This document shows positions 1 through 5,086 of a stretch of DNA of 5,245 nucleotides, piece after piece. The DNA comes from Methylotenera sp. GTDB taxonomy: Bacteria > Pseudomonadota > Gammaproteobacteria > Burkholderiales > Methylophilaceae. The notes under the pieces were generated by a model. It saw only the letters and a program-made list of their open reading frames with translations. It had not been told where the DNA came from and ran no database searches. Location of the stretch: NCBI GenBank assembly GCA_027487055.1, contig JAIYEJ010000042.1, forward strand, positions 1 to 5,245. Direction: 5' to 3'. The position numbers were made by a program, and so were the translations under genes. Position 1 is the first letter of the stretch, and every line of letters begins with the position of its first letter.

Positions 1-1
1 G

Positions 2-94
2 TTTTATGAAGTACAAGATGAAGATCTTGCATTACAAGCAATGCAAGTAGCGGAAGAGAAAATAAGATATAATAAAGATAAAAATAAGTTATGA
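2..94 (+). CDS. C-terminal end of an unidentified protein (5' partial)
   Basis: The frame is open from base 2 to a TGA at 92-94 and gives 30 residues, beginning FYEVQDEDLA and ending KDKNKL. The piece is charged and probably helical, with no motif I recognise. Its stop overlaps the methyltransferase start as ATGA (91-94), the usual sign of translational coupling, so the methyltransferase is probably not the first gene of its operon. Genes placed here in R-M loci can be Vsr-type repair nucleases, specificity partners or small regulators. The visible tail is too short to choose among them, and I assign no function. The evidence for coding is the uninterrupted frame plus the exact ATGA junction. 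Confidence 0.6.
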   Translation, partial: FYEVQDEDLALQAMQVAEEKIRYNKDKNKL

Positions 95-1476
95 CAGGAC
101 TTGATATAAGATTAAGACGAAACGATATTGGTTTAAGCCAAGCGAAACTATCAGGTATCACAGGTATTGAGCAGTCTCGAATCTCTGCATACGAGCTAGG
201 AAAGCTAGACTTGTCAGTTATGGAAATTAATAAAATTGCTAATCATTTAGATAAAATTGATGAGTATACGGTATTAAAACTAAAAAAGAAAAGGTTTCAA
301 AATAGTGATCATTTGGATTCAATAATTGCACAAAGACCTAGAAGAGGATTTTCAAAAACAAAGCGAAACAAGGAATATTTGGAAGTTCTTGCGAATTTAG
401 AAACGCAATTCGCAAACCCACCCCACACAGGACTAAAAGCTGTTTCGTTTTTCGCTGGATGCGGTGGCCTATGTTATGGAGTTAAAGCTGCAGGATTTGA
501 AATTGTTGCCACAAATGAATTGGTTGAGAACTATAAAGCTATTTATAAACTGAATTTTCCGGATGTTAATTTTTTACCAAATGACGTTCAAGAAATTACT
601 AATTCTGATATTGAACAAATTTTAAAGAATAATAACAAAATTGATTTAATGGTGGGTGGTCCTCCTTGTCAAGGTTTTAGTTTAGCTGGAAAAAGAGATG
701 TTAATGACAAAAGGAACACTCTATTTGAATATTATTTAAATATTGCAGAAAAGATACAGCCAAAAGTTATTTTAATTGAAAACGTCCGACTTTTAACTTC
801 TATGAAAGATCCTAATGGAAGTCTAGTAAGCAAAAGAATACTTGACACTTTTGAAAAAATGGGTTACAATAGCAATTTTTATAATGTAAATGCAAAAGAA
901 TATGGGGTTCCACAACATAGAGAGAGAGTTATTTTCATAGCTGTTCGAAAAGATTTAGAAAAATCTCCATCAATTGCGGAGGCAAAATATGGCACTTGTG
1001 TAAATCTATTTAATTCAAATCCACCTTGTTTTTCATTTGGTGATGGTGTTTCAGATTTAGAATTTCTTGAATCAGGTGAATCAAGCAAAAAAGATGAACA
1101 TCATTGGGCTGTTAATCATCCTGAACATGTTATAAGATGGTTAGTTGATGTTCCTGAAGGCAAAAGTGCACATGATAATCTTGATCCTGATTTACGCCCA
1201 CCATCAGGTTATAATACCACCTATAAAAGGCAAGTTTGGACTGAGCCAGCCGGCACAGTTGCTACAACTTATGGAATGATTTCGGGTTGTAGAAATGTTC
1301 ATCCTATTGCAACTAGAGCATTAACGACCAGAGAAGCACTTCGCCTACAAAGTTTTCCGGACTCTTTTAAACTTACAGGAAATGATGGTCCAATCAGAAC
1401 GGTAATTGGCAATGCAGTACCTCCATTGTTAGGTTTTGAATTGGCCAAATTTATTAAGAATAATTATATGTTATAA
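91..1476 (+). CDS. DNA (cytosine-5)-methyltransferase with N-terminal HTH domain
   Basis: Transfers a methyl group from S-adenosylmethionine to C5 of cytosine in a specific DNA site, protecting host DNA from the partner endonuclease. The 461 residues hold the family motifs in order: motif I FAGCGGL (121-127, SAM binding), motif IV GGPPCQGFS (189-197) with catalytic Cys193, motif VI ENV (230-232), motif VIII QHRER (275-279), a variable target-recognition region (about 287-405), motif IX around TTREALRLQSFPDSF (412-426), and motif X GNAVPP (440-445). Residues 5-57 look like an XRE-type HTH (SQAKLSGITGIEQSRISAYE). Some C5-methyltransferases, such as M.SsoII and M.MspI, use an N-terminal HTH to bind and repress their own promoter, so autoregulation is plausible. 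The ATG at 91 sits in an ATGA overlap and keeps the whole HTH. The 3' end overlaps the convergent endonuclease gene by 13 bases. The recognition site cannot be read from the sequence. All catalytic motifs are intact. Confidence 0.96.
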   Translation: MTGLDIRLRRNDIGLSQAKLSGITGIEQSRISAYELGKLDLSVMEINKIANHLDKIDEYTVLKLKKKRFQNSDHLDSIIAQRPRRGFSKTKRNKEYLEVLANLETQFANPPHTGLKAVSFFAGCGGLCYGVKAAGFEIVATNELVENYKAIYKLNFPDVNFLPNDVQEITNSDIEQILKNNNKIDLMVGGPPCQGFSLAGKRDVNDKRNTLFEYYLNIAEKIQPKVILIENVRLLTSMKDPNGSLVSKRILDTFEKMGYNSNFYNVNAKEYGVPQHRERVIFIAVRKDLEKSPSIAEAKYGTCVNLFNSNPPCFSFGDGVSDLEFLESGESSKKDEHHWAVNHPEHVIRWLVDVPEGKSAHDNLDPDLRPPSGYNTTYKRQVWTEPAGTVATTYGMISGCRNVHPIATRALTTREALRLQSFPDSFKLTGNDGPIRTVIGNAVPPLLGFELAKFIKNNYML

Positions 1477-2441
1477 AAGTATCCGGCTTGTAAGTTGAAT
1501 TGTAATTGTTCTGGGTGCTGGGCTTGACCACCTCTTTGCATTTGAACAATTCCAAAACGCGGCGCATCGTGCTGAATTCCTTGAGGATCTTTATACGAGC
1601 CTTTTCGAACACTATATTTTTTCTTTTCGAAGCTTGCATAATTACAAGACAATTCAATTAGTTCATCAATTGTATATAATGCAAATTCCTGAGGTTCAAC
1701 TGCAGGATTTTTTTTTGTTAAATGTAATAATAATTCAGGTGTAAATGGATCATTGATATATGCTTTCTGTAATAAAAGTTTAGTTATTTCTCTCTGTTTT
1801 TCTGTTAAAATATTTTCAAGCTCCAGTCTGCCTTTTTGATTGATTTCCTCCCAAAAGTATCTGCGGGGATCTGACACGCGATTAATTAAATCTTCTGGGT
1901 TGTCTATTGGTGCAAAGCCATGATCGCCGCAAAATTGTCTTAATGCATTAACAGCATCAATGGAAACTGGAATATTGTTAGTGCGCAATAATTCACAAAA
2001 TGCTCTAGCAGTTGTAAAATATAGTTGAGCATTTGTTGGTTTATTTTTACTGCACTGCTTAACTGATAATCCTACTGTTTTTATTAAATTCAAATCATTG
2101 TTGTAAATCGTTAATAATATATCGCTTTTACATGCTCTTACTCTCATTCCATTTACTTCAAGCCATTTCTTGCCTTCTTCTGCCGTAGCTAATGTGCCTA
2201 ACGCAATAGCTTCAACCATATGGCATGTTTCCCAATTTAGAACTTTTAAAGCTTTTTTAACTATTGATGTTTCCGGGTATCCGTTGATCAATAAATTAGG
2301 TAATGGGTGTTGTGAAATTGGACAAGGTAAATTGTTAATTGTTTGAGCAAGAGTAGTCTCAAATGTGTGACCAGCTATTCTGCCAGCAATTCCAGCTTGG
2401 ATTTGTAGTGCGTGACGAGAATCTTTTGGTGTTAATGCCAT
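1464..2441 (-). CDS. putative type II restriction endonuclease (PD-(D/E)XK-like)
   Basis: A 325-residue protein between a C5-methyltransferase and a controller gene, where the endonuclease is expected; it would cleave unmethylated copies of the methyltransferase's site. An N-terminal helix with Glu28 (GRIAGHTFETTLAQTIN) resembles the first helix of many type II nucleases. A possible active site is Asp107 in KSDILLTI, followed 18 residues later by Ser126-Val-Lys128 (GLSVKQCSK). This gives D-x(18)-SxK, with Ser where the usual acid stands; MspI has Asn there. The overall order (D..NxK core, a 'LTEKQRE' helical segment, an FG-containing C-terminus ending QLQFNLQAGYFYNI) reminds me of the MspI family, but this is from memory and not aligned. 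The start at 2441 lies inside the end of the controller gene (10-base overlap), favouring coupled translation. The stop lies inside the methyltransferase gene on the other strand. The endonuclease role rests mainly on context. Confidence 0.78.
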   Translation of the reverse strand: MALTPKDSRHALQIQAGIAGRIAGHTFETTLAQTINNLPCPISQHPLPNLLINGYPETSIVKKALKVLNWETCHMVEAIALGTLATAEEGKKWLEVNGMRVRACKSDILLTIYNNDLNLIKTVGLSVKQCSKNKPTNAQLYFTTARAFCELLRTNNIPVSIDAVNALRQFCGDHGFAPIDNPEDLINRVSDPRRYFWEEINQKGRLELENILTEKQREITKLLLQKAYINDPFTPELLLHLTKKNPAVEPQEFALYTIDELIELSCNYASFEKKKYSVRKGSYKDPQGIQHDAPRFGIVQMQRGGQAQHPEQLQFNLQAGYFYNI

Positions 2442-2659
2442 TGTAATTCTTTTGTTAATGAACTAATTGTCGTGTTTAAACCTTCCGCAAGAATCGATAG
2501 GTTTGATAGCGAAATATTTCTTAATCCTCTTTCAATAAGGCTTATATAGGTTCTATCGAACTCGCATTTGAAAGCAAGTTCTTCTTGCGTTATTTTAAGT
2601 TCAATTCTTTTTAGTTTGACCTGTGCGCCAAATTTTTTTAATAGTTTTTCCTTGTTCAT
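2432..2659 (-). CDS. restriction-modification controller (C) protein, XRE-family HTH
   Basis: A 75-residue DNA-binding protein. Almost the whole length is one helix-turn-helix domain (about residues 12-66), including TQEELAFKCEFDRTYISLIE and then RGLRNISLSNLSILAEGLN. The 'R-x-YIS-IERG-RN-SL' pattern is typical of C proteins, which dimerise on symmetric operators, activate their own promoter with the endonuclease gene, and delay restriction until methylation is established. The frame is open upstream to a Met at 2716, but the 19 added residues (Cys-rich, starting MRRIVRCC) do not fit the family. The start at 2659 gives the usual length and places two perfect palindromes immediately upstream. 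The gene overlaps the endonuclease start by 10 bases, so the two are probably one transcript. Its exact operator is not proven here. Confidence 0.9.
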   Translation of the reverse strand: MNKEKLLKKFGAQVKLKRIELKITQEELAFKCEFDRTYISLIERGLRNISLSNLSILAEGLNTTISSLTKELQWH

Positions 2660-2667
2660 AATCGATT
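2660..2667. promoter_or_regulatory. 8-bp palindrome abutting the controller start
   Basis: AATCGATT is a perfect palindrome touching the controller ATG (2659, minus strand) and abutting the longer palindrome at 2668-2683. Together they form a 24-base stretch of two back-to-back symmetric units. A dimeric regulator bound here would cover the start codon. Alone it is short enough to be chance. Confidence 0.35.
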
Positions 2668-2683
2668 GTAAAAATATTTTTAC
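2668..2683. promoter_or_regulatory. perfect 16-bp palindrome, candidate C-protein operator
   Basis: GTAAAAATATTTTTAC reads the same on both strands and lies 9 bases from the controller start. On the minus strand it ends in TAC of a possible -10 box, TACAAT (2683-2678 region continuing into 2682-2665 side), with TTGTCT about 16 bases further upstream. A dimeric HTH protein bound here would cover that promoter. The position suits feedback control of the controller and endonuclease operon. It does not match the classical GACT/AGTC C-box, so the assignment rests on symmetry and place. Confidence 0.5.
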
Positions 2684-2686
2684 GCA

Positions 2687-2707
2687 GACAATACAGCAAC
2701 GGACAAT
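2687..2707. repeat. tandem GACAAT direct repeat, 15-bp period
   Basis: GACAAT occurs at 2687-2692 and 2702-2707, reading ATTGTC twice on the controller strand. The promoter-proximal copy overlaps a TTGTCT that could serve as the -35 element. A 15-bp period is not an integral number of helical turns. This may be part of the controller regulatory region, or chance. Confidence 0.3.
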
Positions 2708-2729
2708 GCGTCTCATTTGTTAGTTTGAA

Positions 2730-2746
2730 ACTGATACGAAATCAGT
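2730..2746. promoter_or_regulatory. 17-bp inverted repeat, candidate operator
   Basis: ACTGAT-ACGAA-ATCAGT is a perfect inverted repeat with 6-base arms and a 5-base spacer. It lies 71-87 bases upstream of the controller start. The length and shape fit a site for a dimeric HTH protein, either the C protein or the HTH domain of the methyltransferase. No T-run follows, so it is not a terminator. A degenerate relative lies at 2789-2802. Confidence 0.45.
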
Positions 2747-2786
2747 CGGAAATATCAATTAATTTTAAAAAGGTTGTTGTAAATTA

Positions 2787-2803
2787 AGATTGATAATTAA
2801 TCT
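2787..2803. promoter_or_regulatory. imperfect 17-bp palindrome related to the 2730 site
   Basis: AGATTGATAATTAATCT is symmetric about base 2795 with one mismatched pair in eight. Offset by two bases, it shares the pattern AnTGATAnnnAATC with the inverted repeat at 2730-2746 (10 of 14 positions identical). It could be a second, weaker binding site for the same regulator. AT-rich sequence makes such matches easier to get by chance. Confidence 0.3.
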
Positions 2804-2882
2804 CTTGATGAATAGGCTAATATTTATTTCAAAAAAAATAAATTTTTATTTCACAATATTTAGGTTAATTATGATAATTAAT
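2791..2882. repeat. 11-bp direct repeat TGATAATTAAT, two copies
   Basis: TGATAATTAAT occurs at 2791-2801 and 2872-2882, 81 bases apart, in the intergenic region between the controller and the 85-residue gene. The first copy lies inside the imperfect palindrome at 2787-2803. Low sequence complexity reduces its weight. Confidence 0.35.
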
Positions 2883-2888
2883 AAACTT

Positions 2889-2896
2889 TAACTTTG
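2889..2896 (+). promoter_or_regulatory. possible Bacteroidota -7 box TAACTTTG
   Basis: TAACTTTG matches the Bacteroidota sigma-factor -7 consensus TAnnTTTG. No TTG -33 element is visible about 20 bases upstream, so the match is half of a promoter at best. If used, it would give a leader of nearly 100 bases for the gene at 2993. Confidence 0.25.
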
Positions 2897-2963
2897 ATTG
2901 TCTGAGATGGGGGCGTCTTCGATATTTAATAAAATAAACAACAGATAATATTCCTTTTAACAC

Positions 2964-2971
2964 TACATTTG
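2964..2971 (+). promoter_or_regulatory. possible Bacteroidota -7 box TACATTTG
   Basis: TACATTTG matches TAnnTTTG and lies 21 bases before the ATG at 2993, which would give a short leader. A clear -33 TTG is lacking. It is the nearest promoter candidate for the 85-residue gene and perhaps for the genes after it. Confidence 0.3.
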
Positions 2972-2992
2972 ACTTGGAATTAATTAAATAAA

Positions 2993-3250
2993 ATGGCCAC
3001 AATAAATTTTGAAGAATACAAAGTAAAAGTGCAGCAAGCAATTGAGCTTAGAATTGAAAAAGGACTTTTGTCAGACCCGGAAGGTTTTATCTTAATAGAC
3101 GGCTTTGTCAATATTCACTACCAAAAGGATATGGGAAGTGCATTTATTCTCGGAGGGCCAACTATACCTGCTGTTGCCGTTGTAGGTAAGGGTAGTGGAC
3201 TTATTTACACATTTGCATTGAAAGTATTATTGCCAAATATTCAGATTTGA
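2993..3250 (+). CDS. small protein of unknown function, 85 residues
   Basis: I do not recognise this gene with certainty. It begins with a charged helix (MATINFEEYKVKVQQAIELR) followed by a probably strand-rich, glycine-containing half with GFILIDGFVNIHYQ (56-aa half begins near residue 30) and GGPTIPAVAVVGKGSG (about 54-69). No signal peptide, membrane helix or catalytic motif is evident, so it is probably a small cytoplasmic protein. The ATG follows an AAATAAA leader typical of AT-rich Bacteroidota starts, and a TAnnTTTG box lies 21 bases upstream. It is divergent from the controller gene and 99 bases before the membrane-protein gene. Residue composition and the clean start support real coding. 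A second frame stays open over its last 30 bases and beyond, so a frameshifted C-terminus is possible but not shown. Confidence 0.7.
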   Translation: MATINFEEYKVKVQQAIELRIEKGLLSDPEGFILIDGFVNIHYQKDMGSAFILGGPTIPAVAVVGKGSGLIYTFALKVLLPNIQI

Positions 3251-3349
3251 TAAGTACAAATCAAAATAACGAAGCCAAAAATCGAGTTGAAAATTAAATG
3301 CCAATTAATAAAATAATTATAAAAAAGTTGAAGCAAGAAAAATCAAACT

Positions 3350-4030
3350 ATGAACTCTGAAACAACTGACAACAAAGATATACCAAACGGACAAATATAT
3401 AATGCATCAGAAAATGAAGTGGAAAATCTAAGGCCTAAAAGAATAGGTGAGGCTTTCGAAGTTGGTAGTGAAGCTGTAACAGCATTTATAAAATTTGACG
3501 AAAAAGCGGAAGCGCAAGTTAGGGACTTGCTTCAAAAAGAATTAAAAGTTGAAGTTCAAGAATTAAAAAAAGACTACTTAGTCATTTTTGGACTTTTCGC
3601 TTCTTTTGTGACGTTTATATCTATAAATGTTCAAATATTTAAGAATAATGATAACACTCTAGAATTAATTGGCATTTGTTCAATTTCCCTTTCATTTATA
3701 ATATTCTTTGCACTAATTATTGGAGGAATTGTAAAGCAACAATTAGAGTGGTCCAATTTCAAAAGACCTGAATACATAATGAATTCTGTTTTCTTGCTAA
3801 TTGGTGTTGTTTTTATTTCATGTAGTGAAAAAAGAAAAAGCGGTGTGTTATACGAATTACAGCGTAGCTCAATAGAAGATAGTATAAAAATCGATGAGCT
3901 TAAATCCATAGTAATCAAACTACAAGCAGAAGTTGAGAATAAACAGTTCTTAATAGAAAAATTCAAAAATATGTCCGTAACACTTGACTCATTTTGTCTT
4001 CAACAAAAGGCAGTTAAACAAGTCAAATAA
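3350..4030 (+). CDS. membrane protein with three predicted helices and coiled-coil tail, unknown function
   Basis: No family is recognised. The 226 residues show a polar N-terminus (1-45), a charged amphipathic stretch (about 50-75, DEKAEAQVRDLLQKELKVEV), and three hydrophobic segments: about 76-97 (YLVIFGLFASFVTFISINVQ), 104-127 (LELIGICSISLSFIIFFALI) and 142-158 (YIMNSVFLLIGVVFISC). A charged, probably coiled-coil tail follows (about 165-207). It is therefore an inner-membrane protein with soluble coiled-coil parts at both ends, a shape seen in small accessory and defence-island proteins that oligomerise at the membrane; that comparison is inference. No enzymatic motif is visible. It is followed with no gap by a 45-codon ORF in the same frame and then the winged-helix gene, so the three are probably co-transcribed. 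The start at 3350 has no clear ribosome-binding site. Confidence 0.82.
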   Translation: MNSETTDNKDIPNGQIYNASENEVENLRPKRIGEAFEVGSEAVTAFIKFDEKAEAQVRDLLQKELKVEVQELKKDYLVIFGLFASFVTFISINVQIFKNNDNTLELIGICSISLSFIIFFALIIGGIVKQQLEWSNFKRPEYIMNSVFLLIGVVFISCSEKRKSGVLYELQRSSIEDSIKIDELKSIVIKLQAEVENKQFLIEKFKNMSVTLDSFCLQQKAVKQVK

Positions 4031-4168
4031 ATGGCAGTTGCCGATATAGTTTTTGAGTCTGTGGGTGAATTTGCAAACTTGAATATTTGTGCATTTATTC
4101 ACAATACAGATTCAAATGCGAAACCTTTACGAACAAAATGTCCTAAAACATTAAATACAGTATGCTAG
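4031..4168 (+). CDS. possible 45-residue small protein between two operon genes
   Basis: The ATG at 4031 follows the TAA of the membrane-protein gene directly (TAAATG) and is in the same frame. Its stop TAG (4166-4168) lies 4 bases into the next gene, whose ATG is at 4162, giving a 7-base overlap. The product starts MAVADIVFESVGEFANLNIC and ends in Cys, with no membrane helix or known motif. Tiling this exact suggests stop-start coupling through a true small gene. The alternative is that it was once the C-terminus of the membrane protein, split off by a nonsense change at 4028-4030. The third possibility is simply an open stretch. I cannot separate these from sequence alone. Confidence 0.45.
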   Translation: MAVADIVFESVGEFANLNICAFIHNTDSNAKPLRTKCPKTLNTVC

Positions 4169-4698
4169 TACCTAAATTATATAGAATCAGACACAACATT
4201 TTACAATTGTTAACGGACAAGAGGAGAGAACAGCAATTACATAATTTACATGTAGAAAAATCTCAGTTAACGATTGAAGAAATATCAACACTTCTGCAAT
4301 ACTCCATAAAATCAGTGGATCAACAATTAAATGTTCTATGGGAAAATGGGGAAGTGCAAAATGTAATTGCTCAAGGTATTAAGAACAATCACTATAATAC
4401 TAAATACATGGTTTTGTCTAAAGGTATTTCAACAGCCTCCTCCAAGGCAATTCTGAATGAAGGAAAGGCAATAAATGCACAACTTTTTAATAACTATTCA
4501 TCGGGATTATTTCAAATTATTGCAGGAATTATTGCGATTTGGACTATTGTTCAAAACACAACGAGCATTGCAAAGCTTGAAATCCAAAGTGAGAATCTTA
4601 AAACAATCACAAAAGAAATACAGAAGGATATTAATAGAAGTAATTTTGAAATAGAGGTTATAATGAAAACTAAAAAACAATCAAAAATTGCTAATTAA
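4162..4698 (+). CDS. membrane-anchored winged-helix protein with coiled-coil tail, unknown function
   Basis: A 178-residue protein with three parts. Residues about 8-88 look like a winged-helix DNA-binding fold: a helix (LYRIRHNILQLLTDKRREQQ), a recognition-type segment (TIEEISTLLQYSIKSVDQQL), then LWENGEVQNV and a 'wing' reaching KYMVLSKGIS. Residues about 113-131 (SSGLFQIIAGIIAIWTIVQ) form one membrane helix. Residues about 135-165 are charged and probably coiled-coil (KLEIQSENLKTITKEIQKDI). A DNA-binding domain tethered to the membrane recalls one-component sensors of the ToxR/CadC type in general shape only; no sequence match is claimed. The winged helix could instead bind protein. It is the last gene of the cluster begun at 3350, and overlaps the preceding small ORF by 7 bases. 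The start at 4162 is the first Met after an in-frame stop at 4144-4146. Confidence 0.78.
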   Translation: MLVPKLYRIRHNILQLLTDKRREQQLHNLHVEKSQLTIEEISTLLQYSIKSVDQQLNVLWENGEVQNVIAQGIKNNHYNTKYMVLSKGISTASSKAILNEGKAINAQLFNNYSSGLFQIIAGIIAIWTIVQNTTSIAKLEIQSENLKTITKEIQKDINRSNFEIEVIMKTKKQSKIAN

Positions 4699-4747
4699 GA
4701 CAAAGTTAATAGTGAATAGACTTTATATAAATGGACAAGTTCTTTTG

Positions 4748-4761
4748 AATTGTATACAATT
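4748..4761. promoter_or_regulatory. perfect 14-bp palindrome
   Basis: AATTGTATACAATT is a perfect palindrome 50 bases after the winged-helix gene. It could bind a dimeric regulator, but no promoter or gene start is near. It may be chance in AT-rich DNA. Confidence 0.25.
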
Positions 4762-4883
4762 GATATCACTTTTGACAATTCCGTTTTTTGCTAAATTGTG
4801 GATTGCCATAGTAGATCTAAGTTTCGGTTGGATTTTTTCACGCCATTTGTAAGTGCAAGTGTCCCCTTTATATAACTACGTTA

Positions 4884-4908
4884 GATTCGACTTTTCAAGT
4901 TTTGAATC
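4884..4908 (+). other. imperfect hairpin of unknown role
   Basis: GATTCGA (4884-4890) can pair as RNA with TTGAATC (4902-4908), including one G-U pair, around an 11-base loop. An overlapping smaller dyad, TTCAA-gtt-TTGAA, lies at 4894-4906. No T-run follows, so it is a poor terminator. The following bases GAATCCTTCCCGCAG superficially resemble a tRNA 3' end, but no tRNA can be folded here. Confidence 0.25.
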
Positions 4909-5086
4909 CTTCCCGCAGAATATCTACCTAGGATAGCATTTTAAGAATTTGAAATACAACTGATTTCTATAATCTTTGGCTTAATGAAAATTGTTTTTTC
5001 TAATAAACGGGCCCTTGATTATGATTGGCTACAATTTCATCGAATGTTTAGCGTGGTATATTATCGCAGAGTTAACAAACATCATC

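Larger units (their letters stand above)
2660..2992. other. divergent intergenic regulatory region without genes
   Basis: These 333 bases separate the leftward controller from the rightward 85-residue gene. I see no convincing coding frame; the leftward extension of the controller frame to 2716 is discussed separately. The controller-proximal third holds the symmetric sites listed here. The middle is very A/T-rich with A and T runs (2821-2860). The right end holds two TAnnTTTG boxes. It probably carries promoters in both directions. Confidence 0.6.
4699..5086. other. gene-free stretch between the winged-helix gene and the right-edge gene
   Basis: These 388 bases contain no convincing gene on either strand. 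The longest frames are about 28 to 43 codons and lack support. No clear rho-independent terminator is present although two convergent transcripts should end here. The visible structures are a 14-bp palindrome (4748-4761) and a hairpin-capable segment (4884-4908). The stretch may be degenerated sequence at an island border. Confidence 0.5.

Noticed and set aside
879..1088. Minus-strand frame of 69 codons inside the methyltransferase
   Set aside because: It is fully contained in the methyltransferase gene, whose conserved motifs cover this region, and shows no domain of its own.
1454..1657. Minus-strand frame of 67 codons at the end of the endonuclease gene
   Set aside because: It overlaps the endonuclease in another frame on the same strand and has no recognisable features.
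2660..2716. Longer form of the controller protein starting at 2716
   Set aside because: It adds 19 Cys-rich, hydrophobic residues unlike C proteins and would place the palindromes inside the coding region. The start at 2659 gives the usual family length.
3244..3262. Inverted repeat GATTTG-N7-CAAATC as a terminator of the 85-residue gene
   Set aside because: The stem is short and AT-rich with no T-run following, so it is too weak to call.
3196..3297. Alternative frame continuing the 85-residue gene, ending in STNQNNEAKNRVEN
   Set aside because: It would need a frameshift near 3225. The existing ending FALKVLLPNIQI looks natural, and there is no homologue here to prove the shift.
3298..3360. 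20-codon ORF starting MPINKIIIKKLK before the membrane-protein gene
   Set aside because: It is very short, Lys/Ile-rich as expected for random AT-rich DNA, and overlaps the next start by 11 bases without other support.
3631..3966. Minus-strand frame of 111 codons opposite the membrane-protein gene
   Set aside because: It is antisense to the hydrophobic segments and coiled coil of a better-supported gene, and its Ser/Ile-rich composition is what antisense to such sequence produces.
4884..4925. tRNA 3'-end-like sequence as a tRNA gene
   Set aside because: A T-arm with a proper 5-bp stem cannot be formed and no anticodon or D arm is present upstream.
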